A stretch of DNA of 64,000 bases from REEB76 sp963774895 (GTDB lineage: Bacteria; Pseudomonadota; Gammaproteobacteria; Natronospirales; REEB76). Each line of letters opens with the position of its first letter. The first letter of the stretch is position 1. Below the pieces are notes generated by a model. That model was not told where the DNA came from and ran no database searches. It saw only the letters and a program-made list of their open reading frames with translations. The stretch is taken from NCBI GenBank assembly GCA_963774895.1, contig CAVZGN010000001.1, positions 372,001 to 436,000 of the forward strand, written 5' to 3'. A program made the translations under genes and the position numbers. This document shows, piece by piece, positions 17,334 to 26,396 of the stretch.

Positions 17334-19358
17334 ATGAAACTTCTCGCTCATACTTTCATGGTCGCCGTTCTGCTTGCGCTCGCACCTCTGGCCGCCCTGG
17401 CGGCCGCCACGCCCATCCAGCTTCAGGACTTTCGAGCGCTGGTGCGCATCGATTCGCCGCGCTTCTCGCCCGACGGCAGGCAGATTGCATTTCTCACGCT
17501 GCGGCCGGACTTCGTGCACGACCGCTACGACGCGACGCTGCGGGTGACGGATACCGCCGGCGGCGAGTCGCGGATTCTGGTGCAAGGGATGCGCGATTTG
17601 AAGATGCCGCGCTGGTCGCCGGACGGCAAAACCCTGGCGTTCACGGCCAAGGTGGACAAGCGGAAAGCCCAGATCTACACGGTGCCGGCCGCGGGCGGCA
17701 CGCCGCAGGAACTCAGCGACGCGGACCACGGCATACAGCAATTTTCCTGGAGCCCGGACGGGCAGACCATCGCCTATGTGACGCCGGACGATTCCCCGAT
17801 CAGCAAGCAGGACTGGCGCACCCACCATGACCTGTTCACCATACACGACGACGATTATCTGATCGACAAACCGCCGGTGCCCTCGCATATCTGGCTGCTA
17901 ACGGTCAACAGCGGTAAGGCGCGCCAGCTCACATACGGTTCCACCAGCGTATTGGAGACCGCGCCGCCTTTCGGCGGCGACATTTCAGCGCCCGCCTGGT
18001 CGGCGGACGGTCAGTGGATCGTGTACACCCAGCAGGCCAATGCCAACGATAGCGACAGCGACCTGACCCGCATCGCGGCCGTGAACGTAGCCACCGGCGC
18101 GGTACATCTGGTTACCGGCAAATCCAGCTATGAATACACGCCGCGCTTCGCACCGCGGGGCGACATGGTTGCCTGGCTGTATCCCCACGGACCAGGCCCG
18201 GTGAGCGACATGGATTTGTTGGTGGGCTCGGTCAACGGCGGCACAAACTACGACATCAGCGCCGGCCTGGACCGCAACGCTTTGGCCGGGTTCGCCTGGC
18301 TGCCCGATGGCCATAGTCTGGTGGTGATGGCCGACGATCATGCGGGCAGCAAACTTTATGTGCAGCCGCTGAGCGGCCAGGGTCACGCACTGGATCTGGG
18401 CGAGCTGAATCCGCTTGAGGTCGCCGTGTCATCCGATGGCGCGCTGGCGGTGGTGGCCGACAACGCCATCCAGGCGCCGGAATTATATTTATTGCGCACG
18501 CTGGACAGCCGTCCGATGCGGCTCACCGAATTAAACCGCGACTTCGCCGCCTACGCCTGGCCGCGCAGTGTCGAAGTGCAATGGCGCGCGCCCGACGGGC
18601 AGCTCAACGACGGCATCCTGACGTATCCGGACAATTACCTGGCTGGTAAGCGTTACCCGCTGGTGGTCTACAGTCACGGCGGACCTGAAGCCGCTTCCAC
18701 CGAAGGCTTCGATACCGGCGAGATCGGCCCGCTGCGCGAGCTGTTCGCGGCGGACGGTTATCTGGTGTTCGAGCCCAACTACCGCGGCAGCGACAACCTG
18801 GGCAACGCCCACACGCACGCCATCTACCGGGATCCCGGCGCGGGTCCGGACAGCGACGTGATCTCCGGCATCCAAATGTTGGAGCAGCAGGGCATCGTGG
18901 ATGAGTCGCGCATCGCCGCGGTGGGCCATTCCTACGGCGGCTACATGACCGCCTGGCTGATTTCGCACCAGCACTTCTGGCGTTGCGCGGTGGTGGCCGA
19001 CGGCGCTGTGGATTGGACCGAGGAATATGATCTGTCCGCCGCCGGCAACCTGGCCTGGACGCGCGACTCCCTGGGCGGTGGCCCGTGGGACAAGGACAGC
19101 GCCGCGCTCTACCGCAGCGGCTCGCCCATCACCTACGCCGGCCAGATCACAACGCCGACGCTGGTTCTCTCCGGCACCGACGACACAACCGTGCCGATCA
19201 CTGAATCGTTCGCGCTCTACCACGCACTCGCCAGTCGGAATGTGCCAGTGAAGTTCATCGGCATCCCCGGCGCGCACCATTCACCGCAGGACCCGGTGCA
19301 CCGCGAGCTGTATTACCAGGCCATCGATCAGTGGGTAGTGAAGTATCTGGGCAGCTAG
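17334..19358 (+). CDS. Exported S9 family peptidase (DPP IV/acylaminoacyl-peptidase type)
   Basis: 674 aa with GGAGGA seven bases before the start. Signal peptide to about residue 25 (LALAPLAALAAA). The WD40-like TolB/propeller part spans about 30-380 with repeated SPDG motifs (PRFSPDGRQ, PRWSPDGKT, FSWSPDGQT). The hydrolase domain has the Ser533 nucleophile in GHSYGGYM, the Asp in SGTDDTTVP and the His in GAHHSP. It acts as a periplasmic aminopeptidase on oligopeptides. It shares the neighbourhood with an S9A peptidase (13173) and an M3 peptidase (26397), suggesting a scavenging lifestyle. Confidence 0.93.
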   Translation: MKLLAHTFMVAVLLALAPLAALAAATPIQLQDFRALVRIDSPRFSPDGRQIAFLTLRPDFVHDRYDATLRVTDTAGGESRILVQGMRDLKMPRWSPDGKTLAFTAKVDKRKAQIYTVPAAGGTPQELSDADHGIQQFSWSPDGQTIAYVTPDDSPISKQDWRTHHDLFTIHDDDYLIDKPPVPSHIWLLTVNSGKARQLTYGSTSVLETAPPFGGDISAPAWSADGQWIVYTQQANANDSDSDLTRIAAVNVATGAVHLVTGKSSYEYTPRFAPRGDMVAWLYPHGPGPVSDMDLLVGSVNGGTNYDISAGLDRNALAGFAWLPDGHSLVVMADDHAGSKLYVQPLSGQGHALDLGELNPLEVAVSSDGALAVVADNAIQAPELYLLRTLDSRPMRLTELNRDFAAYAWPRSVEVQWRAPDGQLNDGILTYPDNYLAGKRYPLVVYSHGGPEAASTEGFDTGEIGPLRELFAADGYLVFEPNYRGSDNLGNAHTHAIYRDPGAGPDSDVISGIQMLEQQGIVDESRIAAVGHSYGGYMTAWLISHQHFWRCAVVADGAVDWTEEYDLSAAGNLAWTRDSLGGGPWDKDSAALYRSGSPITYAGQITTPTLVLSGTDDTTVPITESFALYHALASRNVPVKFIGIPGAHHSPQDPVHRELYYQAIDQWVVKYLGS

Positions 19359-19521
19359 TTCCGCAGAATAATGGGGAACAGACCACGTCTATCGCTTGTA
19401 ACCCTGAAGGCATCGGTACGCACCCGATCCCCATTGGGCTTTGCAATATTTCCCAATCCGTCAGAGACTAGCGCACATTGCGGCGGCGTCACGACAAGAT
19501 AGACGTAAACATGGGGGTGTT

Positions 19522-21207
19522 ATGGCCACGGAGACTATTGAAAATCGGCTGGCGGCATTGGAACAACGGCTTGCACGGATCGAAGCTCAGCTGAACCTGC
19601 GATCTCGGGCGCAAGCGCCCCAGGTACCTTCACCCGCGGAGCAATTAGCGGCCGCACGCGAGTTCACACCTGGGAAAGCCAGGCCGGATTCGGTAACTCC
19701 GGCGCCAACAAAGCCCGTGCCTCGGGACCGGACTTCCCTTGCCACTAATATATTAGGGTGGGGCGGAGCGATGGCTTTTGTGCTGGCGGCCGCCTATCTG
19801 ATTCGTCTCGGTATCGACAATGGCTGGCTAACTCCGGTGATCCAGGTGGCGGCGGCCGTGGTCGGCGGTTTTCTGTTGATGGGCGCCGGTTTCGGGTTGC
19901 GCAAATTCTATCCCCGCTACGCCGGATACCTGCCGGCTTGCGGCGTCGTGATTCTGTTTCTCGCTGTGTATGGCGCACATCTTTACTACGGGCTCATCGG
20001 TGTGCAAGCGGCCTCATTGTTCGTCACGTTTGTGTGCGCCTTGTCCCTGTGGTTGTGTTGGGCTTTTGACAGCGATCTGTACGCGCTGTTCGCGGTGGCC
20101 GGCTCCTATTCCGCGCCGTTTCTGCTGCGAAATCCGCAAGCTTCCATCACCGACCTGGTGATCTATTTTTCCGCCTGGAGCGTGGTGTTCAGCGTCTTCG
20201 CCGTCTGGTACGGCCGGCGCTTGATCTATCTGCTGGCGCTTTATCTGGCGCTGGTGGGTTTTGATGTGATTTGGCACCTACATGCACCGACGTATTGGAT
20301 TGCAGCCCTAGTGTTCCAGGCCGTGCAGTTCGTGATCTTCGGTTTTGCCATAGCGGTGTTCTCCGTGCGCCGGCATGAGCCCATGAATACACTTACGGCG
20401 CTTGCGCATTTGCCTCCGTTGCTGCTGTTTTATGCCTTGCAATACTATGTGTTGAATGCGCATCTACCGGCATTGGCGCCATGGATCTCAGTCGCCAGTC
20501 TCGCCGCCGTGGGCTTGCTGTATTTTGGCGCGCGCCAGCTGCTGAAACGGCCGCTTCCCGGCGGCGAGTTGCTGCTGTGGTGTTATCTGTCATTAGTGCT
20601 GTTCCATGCAGGTTACATAGAGGCCTGGCCGAAGGAGTGGGCGCCCTGGGCCAGTTTTGGCCTGGTGCCCATCGCGGTGCTGGCCACAATGATACGCAAG
20701 GATAGATTGGGGCCGCTGTGGGTGTTATGGGGAACGGTGGGCGCGATCTTCCTGCTCAATTATCTTCGCGTCATCGTGGATTTCAATCTGGGACAGGTGC
20801 CGGGCCATACGATTTTATCCATCGCTTATGCGGCCTTGCTGTATGCCGGCTATTACCTGATTTCAGGCCGGGAAGGTTTACGCGAAATCAAGATGCTGTT
20901 GATCTATGCCGGCCACATCAGCGCCATGGCGGCGGCGGTGCATTTGCTGCACGTGCATATCGTTGAATCCACTGCCTGGGGCCTGCTGGCGCTGGCATGT
21001 CTGGGCATTTCCATTTGGAAAAACAATCGGATGCTTGGCCAGTCATCGCTGTTGGTATTCGGTGCGACCGCGGCAAAGGTGCTCATATACGACCTGAGCG
21101 GTGCCGGTCCCCTGGTGCGCATCATTAGTCTGGTGGTGTTGGGAGCGACATTCTATGTGGGCGGTATGCTTTACCAGCGATTGCTGGGAGTTCGAAGCGC
21201 TGCCTGA
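19522..21207 (+). CDS. DUF2339 multispanning membrane protein
   Basis: About 561 aa from ATG 19522, just after GGGGGTG. The N-terminus is a short coiled coil (ENRLAALEQRLARIEAQLNL), then a Pro/Ala-rich linker, then about 14 hydrophobic helices from residue 75 on (NILGWGGAMAFVLAAAYLIR). This coiled-coil-plus-many-helices plan with the WGGAMAF opening is DUF2339. The family has no firmly assigned function; links to the cell envelope are suspected. It stands alone on the + strand. Confidence 0.85.
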   Translation: MATETIENRLAALEQRLARIEAQLNLRSRAQAPQVPSPAEQLAAAREFTPGKARPDSVTPAPTKPVPRDRTSLATNILGWGGAMAFVLAAAYLIRLGIDNGWLTPVIQVAAAVVGGFLLMGAGFGLRKFYPRYAGYLPACGVVILFLAVYGAHLYYGLIGVQAASLFVTFVCALSLWLCWAFDSDLYALFAVAGSYSAPFLLRNPQASITDLVIYFSAWSVVFSVFAVWYGRRLIYLLALYLALVGFDVIWHLHAPTYWIAALVFQAVQFVIFGFAIAVFSVRRHEPMNTLTALAHLPPLLLFYALQYYVLNAHLPALAPWISVASLAAVGLLYFGARQLLKRPLPGGELLLWCYLSLVLFHAGYIEAWPKEWAPWASFGLVPIAVLATMIRKDRLGPLWVLWGTVGAIFLLNYLRVIVDFNLGQVPGHTILSIAYAALLYAGYYLISGREGLREIKMLLIYAGHISAMAAAVHLLHVHIVESTAWGLLALACLGISIWKNNRMLGQSSLLVFGATAAKVLIYDLSGAGPLVRIISLVVLGATFYVGGMLYQRLLGVRSAA

Positions 21208-21262
21208 TGAAAAAGTACAGCACTTTGGTGAGATCTTAAGTAAGAATAAATAGCTAACCTAG

Positions 21263-22141
21263 ATGTCTTACGCCCGCGTCCTCGCCCTCACGGCATTAAC
21301 CATGATTGCCTTTGCGGGCAATTCGCTGCTTTGCCGCGCGGCGCTCGGCCATACCCACATAGACGCCGCCAGTTTTACCAGTATCCGTTTGATCTCCGGC
21401 GCGTTGGTGCTGTGGCTTATCGTGCAGTTCAGGCAGGGCACGCACACTGGCAAGGGTAGTTGGTGGTCCGCAGTTGCACTCTTTATTTATGCCGCCGGTT
21501 TCTCATATGCTTACCTGAGTCTCTCGGCTTCTACCGGCGCCTTGCTGCTGTTCGGCGCGGTGCAAGCCACCATGATCGGTTATGGCATGCGGTCTGGTGA
21601 GCGCCTGCGCGCCATCCAACTCGCTGGCCTGTTTCTGGCATTCGCAGGACTCATCGGCCTGTTGTTGCCGGGCGTCACGGCGCCGCCGTTGATCGGATCG
21701 TTACTGATGCTGGGCGCCGGTGTGGCCTGGGGTGTGTATTCATTGCGCGGTCGGGGCGCTGGCAATCCCATCGCCATAACCGCCGGCAATTTCCTGCGTA
21801 CAGTTCCCATCGCGCTTGTGTTGAGCGCAGTGACTTTCAAAGGAATATCCATGGATGCCAGCGGCATCGGCTATGCCGTCGCCTCCGGTGCGCTGGCTTC
21901 CGGACTGGGTTATGCGATCTGGTACACGGCTTTGCCGGCCTTGAAAGCCACCAGCGCCGCCACGGTGCAGCTCAGTGTGCCGGTGATCGCGGCTCTGGGC
22001 GGTGTTTTACTACTGGGCGAGCACATCAACCTGCGGCTGGTGCTGGCTTCCATCGCCATCCTCGGCGGCATCGCGCTGGTGATCCTGGAGATGCGGATCG
22101 CGAATGACGCTCGACAACCCGCCACTGAACGGCAGTCTTAA
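21263..22141 (+). CDS. EamA/DMT family transporter
   Basis: 292 aa with ten predicted membrane helices in two EamA repeats (residues about 5-135 and 150-285). Repeat 1 opens ALTMIAFAGNSLLCRAAL; repeat 2 has the typical LGAGVAWGVYSL and ends with VPVIAALGGVLLLGEHINLR, the conserved GE(x)5 loop of drug/metabolite exporters. Substrate cannot be told from sequence. No obvious operon partner. Confidence 0.9.
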   Translation: MSYARVLALTALTMIAFAGNSLLCRAALGHTHIDAASFTSIRLISGALVLWLIVQFRQGTHTGKGSWWSAVALFIYAAGFSYAYLSLSASTGALLLFGAVQATMIGYGMRSGERLRAIQLAGLFLAFAGLIGLLLPGVTAPPLIGSLLMLGAGVAWGVYSLRGRGAGNPIAITAGNFLRTVPIALVLSAVTFKGISMDASGIGYAVASGALASGLGYAIWYTALPALKATSAATVQLSVPVIAALGGVLLLGEHINLRLVLASIAILGGIALVILEMRIANDARQPATERQS

Positions 22142-22231
22142 GTACATGCCACAACGCGGTTGCGTTGATAAGGTGGAATAGTTATAAAAACACTGTAAGA
22201 CAACTTTCAGCTATTTCAGGGAGATTATGTC

Positions 22232-22861
22232 ATGCATGGGAAATCTATGAATCGATCATCAAATCGCAGCCATAGGCAGTTTGTAATGCGCGCTATCGTG
22301 AGCACTTTGCCTTTTGTTTTGCTGGCGGCAGTCGCGATACCTCTGTGGGCCGCGCCAGCTACGGGCAAGTCATCTGCGGAGGCACCTGAGTGGATCTATC
22401 CGGTGATTCCCAGAGTCGGCGGCGTGCATCCACGCCCGGACCTGCCGGTACGCCCGGACCCGAAGGTGGATTACCGGATTTTCGTGGATATGGTCAGTGA
22501 CGGCCGCGATCCGGCCGGGCAGTACAACGCGCTGGTTCGTCTTGCCCGGCTGGTCAACTTGATGGCCTATGCCAAAGTACCACCCGAGCACGTACACATC
22601 GTAGCGTTATTCGACGGCGAAGCAGGCTTCGCTGCCGCCACCAATGCGTTTTATCGCAATGCTTTCAAGGCCGATAACCCCAATCTGGCAATCGTGCATG
22701 CGCTCAAGAAAGCCGGCGTCGAACTGCTGGTTTGTAGCCAGGCCCTGGCCGAAAACAATTTGCCGGACGGCGCAGTGGATCCGGATGTCACTATTACTTT
22801 ATCGGCTCTGACCGATGTGGTGGTGTATGGCCAGAAGGGCTACATCTATATGCAACTATAA
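22232..22861 (+). CDS. Exported DsrE/DsrF-like protein (paralog 2)
   Basis: 209 aa with GGGAG upstream. A longer basic n-region precedes the signal helix (STLPFVLLAAVAIPLWAA). The mature part repeats the plan of the protein at 15520: YRIFVDMVSD, NALVRLARLVNLMAYAKVP, then NPNLAIVHALKKAGVELLVCSQALAENNLP and VDPDVTITLSAL. The shared VxCxQAL keeps the single candidate sulfur-relay Cys. The next gene begins 15 bases after the stop, so the DsrE-like protein and the metallopeptidase-like protein are probably co-expressed. Confidence 0.82.
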   Translation: MHGKSMNRSSNRSHRQFVMRAIVSTLPFVLLAAVAIPLWAAPATGKSSAEAPEWIYPVIPRVGGVHPRPDLPVRPDPKVDYRIFVDMVSDGRDPAGQYNALVRLARLVNLMAYAKVPPEHVHIVALFDGEAGFAAATNAFYRNAFKADNPNLAIVHALKKAGVELLVCSQALAENNLPDGAVDPDVTITLSALTDVVVYGQKGYIYMQL

Positions 22862-22876
22862 GACGGAAGAATCATC

Positions 22877-23629
22877 ATGTATGCAATAGTAGCGAACATG
22901 GTGACATGGATCGTCAGACTATTGGTACTTGCCACGGTACTGTCCGTTGTGTGCTTCGGAATTCTCGTATGGAAAGTGAAACCGCTGGCTGTGGCGGTGT
23001 GTCCTGTCTGCTTTGGCTTTGAGAAAATCGCAAGCGGCATCTACGTACAGCAAGGGATGCCTGTTGAAGAACAGGCGCTGACCAAACGCGTACTGATGCT
23101 CGCCGATGATCAGATCCGGGATTTCTACGGTGACATCGAAGATCATCCACGGATGCTGATATGCGCGACCCAAGAATGTATCGGCAGGATCGGGGGCGGT
23201 AATGCCGCCAGCGGGTCAGTGGGAGCATTGGTGCTGTTGCTGGGCCCTGAAGGCATGAATCAGATCGATATCACCCATGAGCTGTCGCTCATTGAGGTCG
23301 CAGGGCGCATCGGCCTATATCATTCGATCATGAATACGGTCCCGGCCTGGTTCGATGAGGGTGTCGCGGTGGTGGCATCGGATGCGCCGGAATTTGCCGC
23401 ACTGGCGAAAGCCAATGCCAGCGGTTGCCGGAATAAACCCACTGATGATCTGCCCGTGTATAGGTCACAGTGGCTCGAGGAAGCCCACCAGTACCCATTT
23501 ATTTACGCACAGGCCAGCTGCCGGGTGGCGGAGTGGATGGCGGTCCGCGGGGGCAGCCATGCAGTCAGCCGGTTGCTGACGCGGGTCGCCAACGGAGAAT
23601 CGTTTGATAAGGCGTATGCCGAAAATTAA
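22877..23629 (+). CDS. Membrane-anchored gluzincin-like protein with degenerate HExxH
   Basis: 250 aa. One N-terminal helix (residues about 8-32) anchors it, with the rest predicted periplasmic. Residues 131-162 resemble a peptidase-MA/gluzincin site: DITHELSLIEVAGRIG then VPAWFDEGVAV. The first His and catalytic Glu (H134, E135) and the downstream zinc-ligand Glu (E161 of WFDEG) are present, but the second His of HExxH is Leu138. It may be an inactive peptidase or use another ligand. GGAAG-like ribosome site upstream; coupled to the DsrE-like gene before it. Confidence 0.6.
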   Translation: MYAIVANMVTWIVRLLVLATVLSVVCFGILVWKVKPLAVAVCPVCFGFEKIASGIYVQQGMPVEEQALTKRVLMLADDQIRDFYGDIEDHPRMLICATQECIGRIGGGNAASGSVGALVLLLGPEGMNQIDITHELSLIEVAGRIGLYHSIMNTVPAWFDEGVAVVASDAPEFAALAKANASGCRNKPTDDLPVYRSQWLEEAHQYPFIYAQASCRVAEWMAVRGGSHAVSRLLTRVANGESFDKAYAEN

Positions 23630-23701
23630 CACGCGTCGCACGCGCCGGCCGTACATCATCGATTGTACACTGCATGAGACTTTAATCATCTAGGATCCCA
23701 C

Positions 23702-24199
23702 ATGCCTGAAACACAATCTCAGAGTTTCGAAGGCAGCTGCACCTGCCGCGCGGTGCGTTACCGCATGCACGGCACGCCGCTGTTCGTGCACTGCTGCCAT
23801 TGCCGCTGGTGCCAGCGTGAGACCGGTGCGGCCTTTGCGCTCAACGCCATGATCGAGGCCGACCGGGTAACGTTGTTGCATGGCATGTTGGAAGTCGTAA
23901 ATACACCCTCCAACAGCGGTAAAGGACAGAAAATCAGCCGCTGCCTGGTTTGCAAGGTCGCGTTGTGGAGCAACTACGCCGGCGCCGGCGATGCCATCCG
24001 CTTCGTGCGCGTCGGCACCCTCGACGAACCGGACCGCTTTCCGCCGGACATCCATATCTTCACTTCTTCCAAACAGCCGTGGGTGGTGCTGCCGGAAGGC
24101 ACGCCTGCGGTGCCTGAGTATTACGACCGCAAGAAATACTGGCCGGAGGCCAGTCTCGAGCGGCGCGCGGCGCTGCTGGCAGCTGCAGCCCAGCGCTGA
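23702..24199 (+). CDS. GFA family zinc protein (Gfa/CENP-V fold)
   Basis: 165 aa. Cysteine motifs of the GFA fold are all present: SCTCRAVRY (residues about 11-19), CCHCRWCQRETGAAF (about 37-51) and SRCLVCKVALWSNY. Members bind zinc and include glutathione-dependent formaldehyde-activating enzyme, but most have unknown substrates and genuine Gfa activity is disputed. Strand and spacing suggest a single gene, with a hairpin just after it. Confidence 0.88.
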   Translation: MPETQSQSFEGSCTCRAVRYRMHGTPLFVHCCHCRWCQRETGAAFALNAMIEADRVTLLHGMLEVVNTPSNSGKGQKISRCLVCKVALWSNYAGAGDAIRFVRVGTLDEPDRFPPDIHIFTSSKQPWVVLPEGTPAVPEYYDRKKYWPEASLERRAALLAAAAQR

Positions 24200-24202
24200 C
24201 AC

Positions 24203-24241
24203 GCGTGGGGCACACTCAGACTCGATCCAGTGTGCCCACGC
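24203..24241 (+). terminator. Stem-loop after the GFA gene
   Basis: GCGTGGGGCACACT pairs with AGTGTGCCCACGC apart from one bulged G; loop CAGACTCGATCC. There is no T-tract, so it may be a processing or Rho-assisted end rather than a classical terminator. Confidence 0.5.
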
Positions 24242-24295
24242 CACTACGCGCCGGTTGCGCTATGCTTTAAGCACTGCATGGAGGAGGGCATAGCC

Positions 24296-24724
24296 ATGAG
24301 ACTTTCAGATGTGCTGGATTCCAAGGGTTGGGAGACGGTAGTCACCCATGAGAACGTGACCGTCACGCAAGCCGTCAAACTCATGTGCGACAAGCATGTG
24401 GGCGCGGTGGTGGTTACCGACGCCAAGGGCGGGATCGTTGGCATCCTCACGGAGCGCGATTTCCTGCGGCGTTACGCCGAACACGGCAACAAGCTCGGCG
24501 ATCTGAAGATCAACTGGTTGATGACCCACGAGGTGGAAACCGCTACGCCCGACGCCGGCGTCGACGAGGTGCTCAACACCATGACTAACAAGCGCTTCCG
24601 CCACATGCCGGTGGTACGCGGCGGCAAACTCGTGGGCATCGTCTCCATCGGTGATCTGGTGAAGGCCATGCTGCAGGAGAAGATGCAGGAAGCGGACTCG
24701 CTGCGCGAATACATCACCTCGTAA
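24296..24724 (+). CDS. CBS-domain-pair protein
   Basis: About 142 aa from ATG 24296, preceded by GGAGGAGGG. Two CBS motifs: residues about 5-60 (VTVTQAVKLMCDKHVGAVVV, GIVGILTERDFLRRY) and about 75-135 (VDEVLNTMTNKRFRHMPVV, GKLVGIVSIGDLVKAML). CBS pairs bind adenine nucleotides and sense energy state. No attached catalytic domain is present, so it acts on a partner protein or as a ligand sink. Two small genes follow on the same strand. Confidence 0.9.
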   Translation: MRLSDVLDSKGWETVVTHENVTVTQAVKLMCDKHVGAVVVTDAKGGIVGILTERDFLRRYAEHGNKLGDLKINWLMTHEVETATPDAGVDEVLNTMTNKRFRHMPVVRGGKLVGIVSIGDLVKAMLQEKMQEADSLREYITS

Positions 24725-24768
24725 GCTGCCATTGGTAAGTCCCCGATGATTTCTGTGACGGTACGCTG

Positions 24769-25032
24769 ATGGACAGTTTCTGGCTGCACCACGGCCTGTG
24801 GTTCATATTCTTCATGTGTTTCTTCCCGCGGCTGACGCTGCTGTTTTCCAGCGTACCGTTCGGCGGTCTGCTGTGGTGGCTGGGCTGGATGTTCGCGCCG
24901 CGCCTGCTGGTGGCGATCCTGGCTACCTACAACTACGGACATACCAACCTGATCCTGGTAATGCTCACCTGGATCTGGGCATTCGCCGGCGAGGGCACTG
25001 AGAAGACCGTGGTGATCCGCAGCGTTCATTGA
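24769..25032 (+). CDS. Small membrane protein
   Basis: 87 aa, rich in Trp and Phe, with about two membrane helices (LWFIFFMCFFPRLTLLF and LLVALATYNYGHTNLILVML-like region). Its start HHGLWFIFFMCFFPRLTLLF and TWIWA...GEGTEK end suggest a conserved small protein, but I assign no function. It ends next to the Cys-rich protein gene. Confidence 0.65.
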   Translation: MDSFWLHHGLWFIFFMCFFPRLTLLFSSVPFGGLLWWLGWMFAPRLLVAILATYNYGHTNLILVMLTWIWAFAGEGTEKTVVIRSVH

Positions 25033-25055
25033 CGGGATGGCCGGATCGTCTATAT

Positions 25056-25250
25056 ATGGACCGCACTGAAGCCGTCGAAATCCAGTGTCCCTATTGTGGC
25101 GAGCGCATCGAGCTCAGGGTGGATTGTTCGGTGGAGCATCAAAGCTATATCGAAGACTGCCTGGTCTGTTGCCGACCCATGGATGTCGCAGTCGTCATTG
25201 ACGCAGCCGGAGTGCTGAAAATCCAAGTCTCTAGGGAAGACGATGCCTGA
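25056..25250 (+). CDS. CPxCG-type small cysteine-rich zinc protein
   Basis: 64 aa from ATG 25056; a TTG at 25029 overlapping the previous stop is an alternative start. The motif VEIQCPYCGERIELRVD followed by SYIEDCLVCCRPM gives a treble-clef or zinc-ribbon pair C-x2-C...C-x2-C (the second pair within CLVCC). It matches the widespread CPxCG-motif small proteins, of unknown function. Confidence 0.85.
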   Translation: MDRTEAVEIQCPYCGERIELRVDCSVEHQSYIEDCLVCCRPMDVAVVIDAAGVLKIQVSREDDA

Positions 25251-25286
25251 GATAAAATCAGTCGAAGTAGTTTCCCGTGGGATTCA

Positions 25287-25439
25287 TTAGGGGGTTTCGT
25301 CGCGTGGAATCGGTGGGGAGACCTCGGCGGGTTCTGCCGCTGCTTTCTTGGCGAGTTTCTTCAAACGCTTGCCTTCCTGTTTCTTCAATCTGGTCAGATC
25401 GCGCTGGCGCTTGTCGAACTTGTAATTGGCGTTGGCCAC
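25287..25439 (-). CDS. Small basic conserved protein (50 aa)
   Basis: 50 codons from GTG 25439, with AAGGA eight bases upstream on the minus strand. The product starts VANANYKFDKRQRDLTRLKK, goes on with QEGKRLKKLAKKAAAEPAEV and ends PPIPRDETP. It is extremely lysine/arginine-rich, with an 'NYKFxKRQR' opening I recall from short conserved proteobacterial proteins. Good codon structure and the ribosome site make it likelier than overlapping frames on either strand. A nucleic-acid or ribosome-associated role is a guess. Confidence 0.65.
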   Translation of the reverse strand: MANANYKFDKRQRDLTRLKKQEGKRLKKLAKKAAAEPAEVSPPIPRDETP

Positions 25440-25589
25440 GATGGTTCCTTATGATGAGTCGGCAGTATAGGCTTATTCCGGTTGTGTTGCTGACCGTAAC
25501 ACAACAGCCAGCTAAGAACACGATGTGCCAACATCAGCTGAGTGATGAAGGCGCATGCATGTAACCGCGAAATGGGATACTAGAGTATC

Positions 25590-26249
25590 ATGTGTTGGCA
25601 CTATACCAGCCGATTCAGCGACAAACAGAACCTGCCAGCGAGCGTGGGAGCTATTCCCAGGTTCAAAGCGCGCTACAACATCGCCCCGCAACAGGACGCA
25701 CCTGTCATCAGGATGCTGGACGGCAAGCCGGACTTCAGGGAACTGCGCTGGGGCTTCCGGCCTTCCTGGCTCAAGGACAAGAACAAGGCGCAGATCAACG
25801 CGCGCGCCGAGACTCTGTTTACCAAAACCATGTTTAAGCACAGCGCCATGCAGCGTCGCTATCTGGTGCTGGCGAGCGGCTGGTACGAATGGCAGTTGCG
25901 CGAGCACGGCAAGCAGCCCTATGTATTCCATCTCAAGGCCGATCCGCTGTTCGCCTTCGCGGGCATCTGGACGCGCTGGCACACCGAGGGCGAGGAACAA
26001 GCCGACAGTGATAGTTATGCCATCGTGACCACCGACGCCAATCCTGTGGCTGCACCGGTACACAGACGCATGCCGGTGGTACTCACCAAGAAATCCTGTG
26101 AGACCTGGCTGGATGAAGCCGTTCAGGATGTCGCGGTTTTATCCTCACTGCTCACGCCATATCCCGGCGATGACTTGCAGACGTATCCGGTGAGCACCTA
26201 TGTGAACAGCCCGCAGCACACCGGTGAAGAATGCATCAAGCCCGTGTGA
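25590..26249 (+). CDS. SOS response-associated peptidase (HMCES/YedK family)
   Basis: 219 aa. These proteins crosslink to abasic sites in single-stranded DNA through Cys2. Landmarks: Met-Cys start (MCWHYTSRF), YNIAPQQ (about 30-36), INARAETLFTK, RRYLVLASGWYEWQ, and the catalytic TTDANPVAAPVHRRMPVVL with its His. The start departs from the usual MCGR(F/Y): Trp3 and His4 replace Gly and Arg. No LexA box is obvious upstream. Neighbouring genes are unrelated. Confidence 0.93.
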   Translation: MCWHYTSRFSDKQNLPASVGAIPRFKARYNIAPQQDAPVIRMLDGKPDFRELRWGFRPSWLKDKNKAQINARAETLFTKTMFKHSAMQRRYLVLASGWYEWQLREHGKQPYVFHLKADPLFAFAGIWTRWHTEGEEQADSDSYAIVTTDANPVAAPVHRRMPVVLTKKSCETWLDEAVQDVAVLSSLLTPYPGDDLQTYPVSTYVNSPQHTGEECIKPV

Positions 26250-26396
26250 GAGCCATCAACATGTATAGCCGCCATGCAGATCCGCGAAATCAACGGGTCG
26301 ACGTCAAGCAGGCTTGGCCTGAAAGCTGACTGTAGGTAAAGTGCGTGCCCCCGCTGGTTGCCCGCCGGCCAGATTTTCCAGAACAGGAGTCCTGTG

